A DNA stretch of 64,000 nt from Bacillus sp. 103mf (GCF_900116295.1 NZ_FPAF01000004.1:62001-126000), one strand, 5' to 3'; shown: positions 45,193 through 53,110, counted from the first letter of the stretch. The notes: generated by a model from the sequence alone, not told the origin. A program made the numbers and translations.

Positions 45193-45411
45193 ATGGCAAT
45201 TATTATTAATATTGATGTGATGTTAGCAAAACGAAAAATGAGCGTAACGGAGCTTTCGGAGAGGGTTGGGATTACGATGGCCAATCTTTCCATTCTGAAA
45301 AATGGGAAAGCAAAAGCGGTTCGTTTTTCAACATTAGAAGCGATATGTAAGATTTTGGATTGTCAACCAGGTGATATTTTGGAGTATAAAAGCGACGAAG
45401 ACACTCAATAA
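45193..45411 (+). CDS. XRE-family regulator (YozG-like)
   Basis: 72 aa from ATG 45193 (GAGGTGGAG upstream; GTG 45184 is possible). The helix-turn-helix reads VMLAKRKMSVTELSERVGIT then MANLSILKNGKAKAVRFSTL and EAICKILDCQPGDILEY, the Cro/CI type of YozG. Coupled to the DUF2975 gene. A terminator follows 50 nt later. Confidence 0.85.
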   Translation: MAIIINIDVMLAKRKMSVTELSERVGITMANLSILKNGKAKAVRFSTLEAICKILDCQPGDILEYKSDEDTQ

Positions 45412-45463
45412 AAACAGACAACAACTTTCTTCAACCAATGGGATTAGATAGTGAAATTAAGAT

Positions 45464-45491
45464 GAAGGGATAGCGATTAAGCTATCCCTTC
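45464..45491 (+). terminator. Terminator-like hairpin
   Basis: GAAGGGATAGC and GCTATCCCTTC pair perfectly around GATTAA. Only TCTCTG follows, so termination may be inefficient. Confidence 0.6.
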
Positions 45492-45499
45492 TCTGCGTT

Positions 45500-45733
45500 T
45501 ATCATAAAGACGTAGCAACTATAGAACGATTAGAACAACTTAATTTAGAGTTAATTCAAAGATTGGACCAATAAAGTAAACTTTTACAGGAAAGGGATGC
45601 TCAAAGAATAATAAGAGAAGAACAAAGATATATTCAATTAATGCAAGTATTAAGAGAAATACAAGATAGTAAGCGCCTAATAGCAGCTTCAGAACAGAAG
45701 AAATCACTTTGGAGTCGTCTATTTGGTAAATAA
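45500..45733 (+). pseudogene. DUF3967-type protein C-terminal fragment
   Basis: The frame reads ATIERLEQLNLELIQRLDQ, a TAA at 45572, then SKLLQERDAQRIIREEQRYI, LMQVLREIQDSKRLIAASEQ and KKSLWSRLFGK. This coiled coil with the KKSxWxRLxGK end is the C-terminus of the MerR-like DUF3967 proteins common on B. cereus plasmids. The N-terminal DNA-binding half is gone. Confidence 0.7.
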
Positions 45734-45752
45734 ATTAGAATTTAATAATAAA

Positions 45753-45798
45753 AAAAGATTCACTCCTTATCTATTTTTATATAAGGAGTGAGTCTTTT
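45753..45798. terminator. Strong bidirectional terminator
   Basis: AAAGATTCACTCCTTAT and ATAAGGAGTGAGTCTTT pair around CTATTTTT with A-run before and T-run after. Confidence 0.85.
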
Positions 45799-45912
45799 TT
45801 GGGGCTACCAATAATAATATGTTATGGTAACTTGAAATGAATACGATATTTATCAATTTTTCCTTTCATTAACCATGAGAAAATTGTATGAAAGGGATAT
45901 CGGAGGGGTTTT

Positions 45913-46458
45913 ATGAAACTAGTAGGACAACAAATATATCTTCGACTTTACAAGATTTCTGACGCCAGCGAGTTAGCTAAATTACATACTAGAAATCGCG
46001 AATTTTTTCAACGAGTTTGCCCATTACTCCCAGAAGTCTTTTATACAGAAGAACACCAAAAAATACGCATTGAACGGTCATTAAAAAAGAAAGATGAAGG
46101 GCAAATATATGCTTTTGGAATCTTTTTAAAAGCAACTGATAAACTTATCGGAGACATTTCATTAACTCAAATTGCTAGGGGAGACGTCCAAAGCTGTTAT
46201 ACGGGATTTACTTTAGATAAGGAGCATAATGCAAAGGGCTATACAACAGAAGCTCTTCAACTTGTTGTAGACTTTGCTTTTAGAGAATTAAAACTACATA
46301 GAATTGAAGCAGGAGCTATGCCTGACAATATAGCATCTATTCGTGTATTAGAAAAAGTAGGGTTTAAAAAAGAAGGTATAGCTAAAGAAAATGTAAAGAT
46401 TAATGGTAAATGGACAGATCATCAAATATTAGCTATCATCAACAGTTTGGATGTGTAA
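45913..46458 (+). CDS. GNAT N-acetyltransferase, RimJ/RimL type
   Basis: 181 aa. Fold markers: LYKISDASELAKLHTRNREF, IGDISLTQIA, CYTGFTLDKEHNAKGYTTEA (acetyl-CoA loop; the RxxGxG motif is H-N-A-K-G-Y here) and LHRIEAGAMPDNIASIRVLE with KVGFKKEG. It resembles RimJ/RimL ribosomal protein acetyltransferases of Bacillus. Strong GGAGGGG site. Substrate unknown. Confidence 0.85.
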   Translation: MKLVGQQIYLRLYKISDASELAKLHTRNREFFQRVCPLLPEVFYTEEHQKIRIERSLKKKDEGQIYAFGIFLKATDKLIGDISLTQIARGDVQSCYTGFTLDKEHNAKGYTTEALQLVVDFAFRELKLHRIEAGAMPDNIASIRVLEKVGFKKEGIAKENVKINGKWTDHQILAIINSLDV

Positions 46459-46461
46459 GCT

Positions 46462-46807
46462 CATTTCAATTCCGCTAACGAAAATCATGTAAATGCGAAA
46501 CAAGTTTTGAATGTATCATTAGCAGAGATACAAATCATTACAGAACATTCGCCCGTTCGTTGTTTAGATCGATAAGCAGAAAGAGCGATGATGGAAGCAA
46601 TTGATGCAGCAAAAAGCAATGGAAGGAAGTGTTTCAAGCAAGTATTGAACGTTCAAATAGCTGCGCTGTACCAGCAGCAAGTGTAGTAGCGGAAGCTGTT
46701 GTAGCTTGGGAGCTGCTGATGCATTAGTAGAACAGTTTGGACAAGATCGTATGGAGCTGATAAAGAACAATATTGCTCAGCACAAGAAGTACGCGAAAGG
46801 ATTTTAA
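46462..46807 (+). pseudogene. Chorismate synthase (aroC) fragment
   Basis: Three pieces of chorismate synthase are seen in order: HVNAKQVLNVSLAEIQIITE with SPVRCLDR, a TAA at about 46573, [16 protein letters not shown], then in another frame [20 protein letters not shown] with [11 protein letters not shown], and after one more shift [20 protein letters not shown] to GF and TAA at 46805. The middle (about 60 residues) is deleted and the N-terminal half is absent. The true aroC must be elsewhere; this is a decayed second copy. Confidence 0.85.
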
Positions 46808-46815
46808 ATGCAACA

Positions 46816-46860
46816 ATAAAAGTCGCTATTTCTATTTTAAAGAGATAGCGACTTTTATTG
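46816..46860. terminator. Bidirectional terminator
   Basis: AATAAAAGTCGCTATTTCT and AGAGATAGCGACTTTTATT pair around ATTTTAA. It separates the aroC scar from the converging TSUP gene. Confidence 0.85.
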
Positions 46861-46869
46861 CTGCATGAA

Positions 46870-47640
46870 TTAAATAAGATGTAGATAATCTAAAATGTTT
46901 TTTCCGATTAAAAAGAGAGTTACTGCGATAAATAATATTCTGACATACGATACACCTTTTTTAATCGCGAAGTTGGAGCCTACAAAAGCTCCTAAAATCA
47001 TCGCAATCCCCATCGGAATTCCATATGAAAAATTCACGATATCTAAGTATAAAAACATAATGAGAGCGGCAATGTTACTACCAAAATTAAGAACTTTTGC
47101 ATTGCCGGCTGATTGAATAAAATCAAAGCCAATCATTAAAAAGGAAAATAGCAAAAATGAACCAGTTCCAGCTCCAAAGAATCCATCATAAAATCCAATC
47201 ATAAATACTGCTATTGCAAAGACCGCTCCTCTTTTCCGGCTCATTCCTTCATATTTGGAATCTTTTCCCCAATCCTTTTTTAGAATTGTATAGATAGCAA
47301 CTGCAATTAATAACACTAACACTAACGGTTTTAATACTTGTGAGGAAATATGTTTTACCACATATGCACCAAAAAACGAGCCAAGAACAGTCAAAGGGAA
47401 TAATTTAGATACAAGTCGAAAATTTACTTTTCCTGATTTAATAAACGATATAGTGCTTGTTAGAGCTCCCATTGAACTTGCCAATTTATTTGTAGCAATT
47501 GCTGTTGAAGGTGGCAATCCTGTAAACAGTAAGGCCGGGATAGAAATCAAACCACCGCCTCCAACTACTGAATCAATGAATGCAGCTAAAAAACCAGATA
47601 GTACTAAAAAAGCTAATGTGTATAAGTTTATATCTTCCAT
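46870..47640 (-). CDS. TSUP (TauE/SafE) family transporter
   Basis: 256 aa with about eight membrane helices. The two TSUP repeats start FLAAFIDSVVGGGGLISIPA with LLFTGLPPSTAIATNK and IGFYDGFFGAGTGSFLLFSF. The family exports sulfite, sulfoacetate or related organic sulfur anions, or takes up small carboxylates. ATG 47640 follows AGGGAG. An 11-bp palindrome 50 nt upstream is a likely operator. Confidence 0.85.
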   Translation of the reverse strand: MEDINLYTLAFLVLSGFLAAFIDSVVGGGGLISIPALLFTGLPPSTAIATNKLASSMGALTSTISFIKSGKVNFRLVSKLFPLTVLGSFFGAYVVKHISSQVLKPLVLVLLIAVAIYTILKKDWGKDSKYEGMSRKRGAVFAIAVFMIGFYDGFFGAGTGSFLLFSFLMIGFDFIQSAGNAKVLNFGSNIAALIMFLYLDIVNFSYGIPMGIAMILGAFVGSNFAIKKGVSYVRILFIAVTLFLIGKNILDYLHLI

Positions 47641-47690
47641 AATAACTACTCCCTATAATATAAATTTGTTTTTAGCGAAAGGGTTTGATG

Positions 47691-47718
47691 TTTAGTCACT
47701 ATTAAAGTAGTGACTAAA
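47691..47718. promoter_or_regulatory. Operator-like inverted repeat upstream of TSUP gene
   Basis: TTTAGTCACTA and TAGTGACTAAA are exact complements around TTAAAG. It starts 51 bp before the TSUP start codon. The TrmB-type regulator gene 330 bp away, divergent, is a candidate binder. Confidence 0.6.
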
Positions 47719-47825
47719 TATATGTTAGCAAAATCATAAGTATTTGTGAATAAAAAAATTGAAAATAATGACTAATGAGGAAAGTTGATGAATTAAATTA
47801 TTTAAACTCATCTTGATTTTTTAAC

Positions 47826-47912
47826 ATATAAGTCGCTGGCAGGGAGAAAACAAGTGCTCTGCACTTGCTTTCTCCCTTTGTTTTAACCTTTGCCCGTGGC
47901 AGGAAAAGGTTT
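47826..47912. repeat. Repeat family B, copy 2
   Basis: ATAAGTCGCTG, ACTTGCTTTCTCCCTTTGTT, TTAACCTTTGC and CGTGGCAGGAAAAGG match the element at 13777-13865. It contains a short hairpin GTGCTCTGCAC. The rest of the 47641-48051 gap is AT-rich with no gene. Confidence 0.55.
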
Positions 47913-48051
47913 TTATGTCAGTGTTTCAACTTGTATGAATATAATTGATAACACCATAGAAATCATTTACTAAACGGTTGTTTAACGATACTATTAGTTT
48001 TAGTAGCTAAATGTTTACTGTTATTTTAAACGCTTATATAGGAAGGTTATT

Positions 48052-48834
48052 ATGGAAAAAATCTTACAAAAAATTCAGTCGCTAGGTTTTAATCAATACG
48101 AAGCGAAAGCGTATGTAGCCCTCGTATATTTAGGAGCATCAAGCGCTTATCAAGTAAGTAAACAATCTGGTGTTCCTCGCGCTCGGATATATGAAGTGTT
48201 AGAAGGACTGGAAAAAATGGGTGTAGTGATGAAAGAAGAAGTAAATGAGGCTGCACAATATTCTCCTCTACCTGTTGAGGTATTTCTAGAATCAATTAAA
48301 CAAAAATGGGAAGATACATATACATCTGTACAACAAGAATTAAAAGCAGTTGAGAATCAAAGGCCAAAAGCTGATCCGCGTGTTACTACTATAAAGGGAG
48401 AAGAAACAATACTTTCATTTTGTCGTATTCTCCTTCGCCGTGCTCAAAGCAGAATTATAATTTCTATGTGGGATATGATGTATGAAAAACTTGAAGAAGA
48501 TTTACAAAAGATGCAAAAAACTTGTAGTCTAAAGGGCATTGTTTTTCAAGTTGAGAATCCATTACCAAATTTAGTCATTCATCGTAAAACCGATTACGTA
48601 GATAACATCGGAGAAAAGAAATGGTTTATTATATCTATTGACGGCAAGGAAATGATTTATGGCCATCCTGTAGAACAAAATGGAAATACCTTTTATACAG
48701 ATGATCCTGTACATGTGTCTCTATTAGAAAATTACATATGGCATGATGTATTAGTGAATCGATTGATGCAAGAAAGTAAGGGGAATTTACAACCTTGGAT
48801 TTCTGGGGAAAGAGAGATATTTTTTAATAAATAA
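48052..48834 (+). CDS. TrmB-family transcriptional regulator
   Basis: 260 aa. The N-terminal TrmB helix-turn-helix is IQSLGFNQYEAKAYVALVYL, ASSAYQVSKQSGVPRARIYE and VLEGLEKMGVVMKEE. A coiled linker (about 85-115) and a phospholipase-D-like C-terminal domain (TTIKGEETILSFCRILLRRA, RIIISMW) follow, as in sugar-sensing TrmB proteins. AGGAAGG precedes ATG 48052. The divergent TSUP gene is the nearest target. Confidence 0.85.
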   Translation: MEKILQKIQSLGFNQYEAKAYVALVYLGASSAYQVSKQSGVPRARIYEVLEGLEKMGVVMKEEVNEAAQYSPLPVEVFLESIKQKWEDTYTSVQQELKAVENQRPKADPRVTTIKGEETILSFCRILLRRAQSRIIISMWDMMYEKLEEDLQKMQKTCSLKGIVFQVENPLPNLVIHRKTDYVDNIGEKKWFIISIDGKEMIYGHPVEQNGNTFYTDDPVHVSLLENYIWHDVLVNRLMQESKGNLQPWISGEREIFFNK

Positions 48835-48886
48835 TCGCCACGTACTCCTTTGTACAATGTGAAAAACTTATAGAAATGTATACAGA

Positions 48887-48919
48887 GACCGCTTAACATT
48901 TATTGTAAGCGGTCTTTTT
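48887..48919 (+). terminator. Rho-independent terminator
   Basis: GACCGCTTA and TAAGCGGTC pair around ACATTTATTG and are followed by TTTTTC. From here to 49134 the DNA is AT-rich without a gene apart from a 17-codon frame near 49027 lacking a ribosome site. Confidence 0.85.
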
Positions 48920-49134
48920 CTTTAATCATACATTTTACGAAAAAGAAAATGAACAACAACAAAATACCTTATCTTCTTTTCTTCCACATATTTTTTTATA
49001 GTTTCCTTTAAATTTATAATCAAAATGAAAAAAGAAGTATCTGAAATTGATAAGCTACAAAATTTACATCCAAAATAAAAGGAATTTTTTACAGTTATTG
49101 TGAGAGAAAAAAATTTTTCACACGTTATATAGAG

Positions 49135-49150
49135 TGTAAAAGCTTTTACA
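49135..49150. promoter_or_regulatory. 16-bp palindrome upstream of the ECF sigma gene
   Basis: TGTAAAAGCTTTTACA is a perfect palindrome 22 bp before the sigma-factor ATG and next to the ribosome site. TTTTTCACACGTTATATAG precedes it, which could hold the promoter. A dimeric regulator could bind here. Confidence 0.55.
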
Positions 49151-49172
49151 AAAATGTAAGGAGAGTTGTCAC

Positions 49173-49739
49173 ATGAAGTCTACTCATACAAATTTTATTC
49201 GACGATTGCAGCGACAAAAAGAAGACGCGCTCGAATTCATAGTTGATATGTATTTGCCATTAATAAAAGGAATTACTTATAAAATCCTTGCTCCACTTGA
49301 AAACAAAGGTGTCATAGAAGAATGTATAAATGATGTTTTTTTGTCCATATGGAACAATTCGAAAAAGTTTCATGGAGATCAAACCGATTTTAAGAAATGG
49401 ATTTGTGCGATTGCGAAGTTTAAAGCAATTGATTATTACCGAAAGGCTGCTAAAAATATAGAACTTCCTCAAAATTATATGGATTTAAATGGAGAAAAGT
49501 CACCAGAAGATGAACTAATTTTAGTAGAAGATCGAAATGAACTCATAAAGTTAATGAATCAGTTAGAACCGATGGATAGAGAGATTTTTATTATGAAGTT
49601 TTTTCTAGGTTTAAAGACGGAAGATATAGCACAAAAATTTGGTTTAACTAGAGCAGCTGTAGATAATCGGATTTATCGGGGAAAAAAGAAGCTCCATAAA
49701 ACTGCTACAAATCTTAATTTGGGAGGTAGTGTGGTATGA
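49173..49739 (+). CDS. ECF sigma factor
   Basis: 188 aa. Region 2 is NFIRRLQRQKEDALEFIVDM to IEECINDVFLSIWNNSKKF and DFKKWICAIAKFKAIDYYRK; region 4 is MNQLEPMDREIFIMKFFLGL with KTEDIAQKFGLTRAAVDNRI and YRGKKKLHK. It directs RNA polymerase to a small regulon, likely its own operon. The stop overlaps the start of the anti-sigma gene (ATGA), the usual design for co-translated sigma/anti-sigma pairs. AAGGAGAG site. Confidence 0.9.
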   Translation: MKSTHTNFIRRLQRQKEDALEFIVDMYLPLIKGITYKILAPLENKGVIEECINDVFLSIWNNSKKFHGDQTDFKKWICAIAKFKAIDYYRKAAKNIELPQNYMDLNGEKSPEDELILVEDRNELIKLMNQLEPMDREIFIMKFFLGLKTEDIAQKFGLTRAAVDNRIYRGKKKLHKTATNLNLGGSVV

Positions 49740-50836
49740 AGGATATTTATGAGTTATTAAATGATATAAATATAGACGAAACAGAGTTTGAGGAGATGGA
49801 AGTAACAGAATTTGAAAAGGCAAACATGAAACGTACTTTAAAACAATCCATACATAGGAAGAAACATACAAAAAGTTGGAAAGTAAAAATTGCTGCAGCT
49901 ACAGTTATTGTTGGTTTATCAGCTACTACTTTCGGATTAGCGTTTCCTACTTATGCGGGGAGTTTACCTATAATAGGTGACATTTTTCGATTTTTAGATA
50001 ATGGGAGAACAGGTCTTTATGATCGTTATAAAGAGTTTTCCACTGAAATGAATATGACAAAAGAAAGTAAAGGCATTAAAGTTACGATTAATGATGCGAT
50101 TTTTGATGGAAAAACAACAACAGTAACGTATTCTATTGAAAGTGAGCAAGACTTAGGGGAGAAACCTGATGTATTAGATAATTTGGATTTAATGGATGCA
50201 AACGGAATGACAGGAAGTTCTCAAATTTCAAAAGTTGGCGAAAATAAGTATGTAGGCTTAATGACAGCTACTCATCATAATCCAAATAAAAAGGATTCTA
50301 TAAATGTAAGATGGAATGTAGAAGGCATAACAATTCCGGATCAAAAGAAGGAAATTAAAGGCAACTGGAATTTCGCTTTTAATTTAAAAGCAATCGATAG
50401 TAATGAAAAATCAATTAGTGGTAGTACAGAAAAAGATGGTGTGAAAGTAAATATGGAAAAGTTAGCAATAACGCCGATGTCATTCATTGTTTACTACAAC
50501 CAAGAGGTCTCTAAGGAAGTTAGAAAGAAATGGGATGATGTGGATGTAGAGTTAGAAATTAAAGATGACTTAGGAAATCAATATTCGGGGGAAGGAAACG
50601 GAGGGACAGGGAAAGATCCATATAATATTAGCTGGAGTAAAACGTTTCAAAAGCTTGATAAAAATGCAACAAAACTAATTATAACGCCCCATGTTAATTT
50701 GCGAATTCACACCCCTAGTAATCATGGTGGAGTAGAAATGACAGGAGGGAAAGAAAAGAAGATTTCAGTGCCAGAAAAATCTGGTGAAGAGAAGAATTTT
50801 GTTTTAGAAGACATTGTTATTAATTTTAAAAAATAA
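49736..50836 (+). CDS. DUF4179 anti-sigma factor
   Basis: 366 aa. A short cytoplasmic N-terminus (about 1-45, MKDIYELLNDINIDETEFEE) precedes one membrane helix (WKVKIAAATVIVGLSATTFG), and an outside domain of 300 residues contains GSLPIIGDIFRFLDNG, YKEFSTEMNMTKESKGIKV and KISVPEKSGEEKNFVLEDI. DUF4179 proteins hold their ECF sigma until a surface signal arrives. The signal is unknown. Confidence 0.85.
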   Translation: MKDIYELLNDINIDETEFEEMEVTEFEKANMKRTLKQSIHRKKHTKSWKVKIAAATVIVGLSATTFGLAFPTYAGSLPIIGDIFRFLDNGRTGLYDRYKEFSTEMNMTKESKGIKVTINDAIFDGKTTTVTYSIESEQDLGEKPDVLDNLDLMDANGMTGSSQISKVGENKYVGLMTATHHNPNKKDSINVRWNVEGITIPDQKKEIKGNWNFAFNLKAIDSNEKSISGSTEKDGVKVNMEKLAITPMSFIVYYNQEVSKEVRKKWDDVDVELEIKDDLGNQYSGEGNGGTGKDPYNISWSKTFQKLDKNATKLIITPHVNLRIHTPSNHGGVEMTGGKEKKISVPEKSGEEKNFVLEDIVINFKK

Positions 50837-50943
50837 CAATATTATATGAACATTTTAGCGTATTTTTCCATAAAAATGTAGCATAACTAAAGATAAGTAA
50901 TTACACGTTTGATATGTTTACAATTTTAAGGAGGAAACAGCGC

Positions 50944-51192
50944 ATGGCATTTTTATGGTCATTAATTATTGGCGGCATTTTAGGATGGTTTGCTAGCTTG
51001 ATTATTGGAAAAGATGTTCCTGGTGGTGTAATTGGTAATATTATTGCGGGGATTATTGGATCTTGGATAGGTACATCACTTCTTGGCAAATTCGGCCCTG
51101 TGATTGGTGGTTTTTCTATTGTCCCAGCTTTAATTGGTTCCGTTATTCTTATTTTTATTGTTAGCTTTTTGCTTCGCATGATGAAAAAGTAA
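50944..51192 (+). CDS. GlsB/YeaQ/YmgE-family stress membrane protein
   Basis: 82 aa from ATG 50944 (AGGAGGAAAC site). Three hydrophobic Gly-rich segments: LIIGGILGWFASLIIGKDVP, GGVIGNIIAGIIGSWIGTSL and IVPALIGSVILIFIVSFLLR. Typical of transglycosylase-associated/GlsB small membrane proteins linked with cell-envelope stress. It may belong to the ECF regulon just upstream, though it has its own leader. Confidence 0.85.
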   Translation: MAFLWSLIIGGILGWFASLIIGKDVPGGVIGNIIAGIIGSWIGTSLLGKFGPVIGGFSIVPALIGSVILIFIVSFLLRMMKK

Positions 51193-51199
51193 AGTATGA

Positions 51200-51233
51200 G
51201 GACTGTTTACTTGAGTAAACAGTCCTTTTTTTC
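51200..51233 (+). terminator. Rho-independent terminator
   Basis: GGACTGTTTACT and AGTAAACAGTCC pair around TG and are followed by seven Ts. Confidence 0.9.
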
Positions 51234-51292
51234 ATTTTGTGTTATATTGATAAATCTGTTATGCTAGTGACATAATATTTGGAGGTGTCAAC

Positions 51293-51688
51293 ATGAAAAA
51301 TTTTACAGTTAATTTTCATCAAGAAGATAATGCAAAAGCAACGACTGTTTATAAATTAAGTGAAGATGACTTTAATAAAGCAACAGAAGGCGGTACACGT
51401 CATCTGTTTGATTTAGATACAAATGTAGGTTTTTTTGTCTTCTTTGATGCAGAAGATGCTGAAGGTAATGAGCAATATTTAATGCTTCAATATGAAGGGG
51501 ATCAAGAAGAACCAAGCGCGTGCTACGGTTTTGATTTAAAACTATTTTATCAATTTGTAGCCCTGTATTTAAATGATCTTGAATTCCAAGGTGAAACTGA
51601 TGAAGAAGAGGAAGAATATGGTCCAATTCATCATTTAGCTCATTTACTTTATCACATCGTAGAAGATGGTAAAGAGATTGAAGCTTAA
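51293..51688 (+). CDS. Acidic cytosolic protein, unknown function
   Basis: 131 aa, strongly acidic (stretch ETDEEEEEYGP near 100). It starts MKNFTVNFHQEDNAKATTVY and has no membrane segment or known motif. Similar proteins in the B. cereus group carry only the label cytosolic protein. GGAGGTG precedes ATG. Its last 39 nt are repeated at 53243-53281, showing that the DNA between was inserted or rearranged. Confidence 0.65.
   Translation: MKNFTVNFHQEDNAKATTVYKLSEDDFNKATEGGTRHLFDLDTNVGFFVFFDAEDAEGNEQYLMLQYEGDQEEPSACYGFDLKLFYQFVALYLNDLEFQGETDEEEEEYGPIHHLAHLLYHIVEDGKEIEA
51650..51688 (+). repeat. 39-bp direct repeat, left copy
   Basis: TATCACATCGTAGAAGA to GATTGAAGCTTAA, the 3' end of the acidic protein gene. 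It recurs at 53243-53281 with one change (T to C). The two copies bracket the inserted spore-surface cassette. Confidence 0.9.
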
Positions 51689-51697
51689 AACCTTGGT

Positions 51698-51735
51698 AAA
51701 ATGCGGTTTCTAACATTTTGGAAACCGCATTTTAT
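51698..51735. terminator. Bidirectional terminator
   Basis: AAAATGCGGTTTC and GAAACCGCATTTT pair around TAACATTTTG. Confidence 0.85.
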
Positions 51736-51850
51736 GGTATTTGCAAACATTAGTTATCCAAATGAAGTCGCGTTCAGACAAGGTTCAAGATTCTGTCATC
51801 TTTTTAAAATATAAAATATGCATCTTGCTAGTAAAATTTCTGTTATATAT

Positions 51851-51886
51851 AAAAAACGAGCTAATATTCATTCAGCTCGTTTTTTG
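51851..51886. terminator. Terminator of the minus-strand spore-surface-like gene
   Basis: AAAACGAGCT and AGCTCGTTTT with A-run and T-run on both sides. It corresponds to the terminator at 4205-4235 behind the relative, in inverted orientation. Confidence 0.85.
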
Positions 51887-51980
51887 TTTCTATCATCAAT
51901 CAATGCCCGTCTAGAAAAAGTAGTATTAAATTCTTTTATGGAATCATTCACTACATATCCAGCAGTAGATAAAATAATAG

Positions 51981-52178
51981 TTAATCGCAGTCAATAATGG
52001 TAATGCTGATATTAAGGGTCCTTGTTCCTAAGGTAAGAAGTATAGCAGTAACAATTACTGATTCAGGTCCGTCAATGACTATAAAAGTTGAAGCATCAGT
52101 AGTGGTAGCAACAGGAATACCGACAATAGGGACGCTTCCATCAATTAACACTTGACTAGAAAGAGTTGTAAGTATTCA
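51981..52178 (-). pseudogene. In-frame second-domain remnant behind two TGA stops
   Basis: Directly after the stop of the gene at 52179-52808, and in the same frame, comes a second TGA and then ILTTLSSQVLIDGSVPIVGI, PVATTTDASTFIVIDG and LGTRTLNISITIIDCD before TAA at 51981. This is a degraded Ig-like repeat whose end (IIDCD) matches the DIVDCP end of the relative at 3438-4115. The ancestral gene was about 276 codons long. Confidence 0.8.
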
Positions 52179-52808
52179 TCAAAAAATGGTAATAGTGACG
52201 GGGTCACTGATTCCTCCCAAAGCAGAAGCGGTAATGTTTACTGTCCCAGGTAAAAAACTAGATGAGAAAGTTGCCGTAAAAAAGCCAGATGGATCTGTAA
52301 GAGCAGGGTTAGAAGATATAGTACCAAGAATAGGATCACTTACTGTAAAGGAAACCGGTGTACCTATTGGAGGGGGACTTCCATTCACCAACACTTGACC
52401 AGAAAGAGTTGAGGGAATAGGCGCTATTATATTAATAGTAGTTGGATTAGCGTTCAGGGTAATCGTTGTTGTGGATGGAGGAGGGAGAGGAGATACAGTT
52501 GCTAATAGATCCAGAACATTTTCAAATTTGAACTCAAGCAGCATTTCCTTTTTGATGACATCGCGAAGGGTTCTTTGTACACTTGAGTCGACAGTAAGAA
52601 GATTAGATATCGTAACTACTGGAGGAGAAAGTGTAGTTCTTCCCGGCGGTAATGTTCCTAAAACAAATTGAAGCTTCTCAGCCTCAGCATTGATAATATG
52701 GGCCAAAGCTAATTCTTCTAGAGCAATGGAGCTTAAAAGCAATGGAATCGTCTGTGCAGTAGAAATAGAAATGGTAGGTGTGATATTAGGGATATTTGGA
52801 AAAGACAA
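52179..52808 (-). CDS. Spore-surface-like protein with Ig-like domain, truncated
   Basis: 209 aa from TTG 52808, with the same AGAAAGGATG site and TTG as the relative at 3438. Residues 1-95 are nearly identical to that protein (MSFPNIPNI, ALEELALAHIINAEAEKLQF, LLTVDSSVQRTLRDVIKKEM). An Ig-like domain follows with substitutions (TLSGQVLVNGSPPPIGTPVS, LTDPSGFFTATF). It ends DPVTITIF at the first of two tandem TGA codons, so it lost a second domain that still lies behind it. Whether the short form is functional is unknown. Confidence 0.6.
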   Translation of the reverse strand: MSFPNIPNITPTISISTAQTIPLLLSSIALEELALAHIINAEAEKLQFVLGTLPPGRTTLSPPVVTISNLLTVDSSVQRTLRDVIKKEMLLEFKFENVLDLLATVSPLPPPSTTTITLNANPTTINIIAPIPSTLSGQVLVNGSPPPIGTPVSFTVSDPILGTISSNPALTDPSGFFTATFSSSFLPGTVNITASALGGISDPVTITIF

Positions 52809-52907
52809 GATGCATTCATCCTTTCTAGGAAACCATCAAATCATCTGATTTCATACATGGGTCTCCCTTGTTTTTATTTTTACATTATAGTTAATTCAGA
52901 CAGGCGA

Positions 52908-53000
52908 ATGTTGGTAACGGATAAATCCCCAGAGGTAGGAGTCTATTTTGGTGTAAAAGAGGGGAGATATTATAAGGTCAATCATTTTTTATCATTATGA
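52908..53000 (+). other. Possible gene remnant
   Basis: A frame from ATG 52908 reads MLVTDKSPEVGVYFGVKEGR then YYKVNHFLSL and stops. It looks like a protein C-terminus, has no ribosome site and is followed at 53039 by a terminator, which supports the idea that a gene once ended here. Family not recognised. Confidence 0.3.
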
Positions 53001-53038
53001 ATATGTTACTAGTGGAAAGTAAGTAAGGGAATGATTTC

Positions 53039-53078
53039 ACATCAGGGAGAATTTCGATCCTTCTGATGTTTTCTTTTT
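53039..53078 (+). terminator. Rho-independent terminator
   Basis: ACATCAG and CTGATGT pair around a 17-nt partly paired loop and are followed by TTTCTTTTT. Confidence 0.65.
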
Positions 53079-53110
53079 GCATATTGTATACATGTAAAGT
53101 TAACATAACA

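Noticed and set aside
52179-52184. Selenocysteine or programmed readthrough at the tandem TGA
   Set aside because: Two consecutive TGA codons and decay of the downstream domain fit a pseudogene better; no SECIS-like structure was seen.
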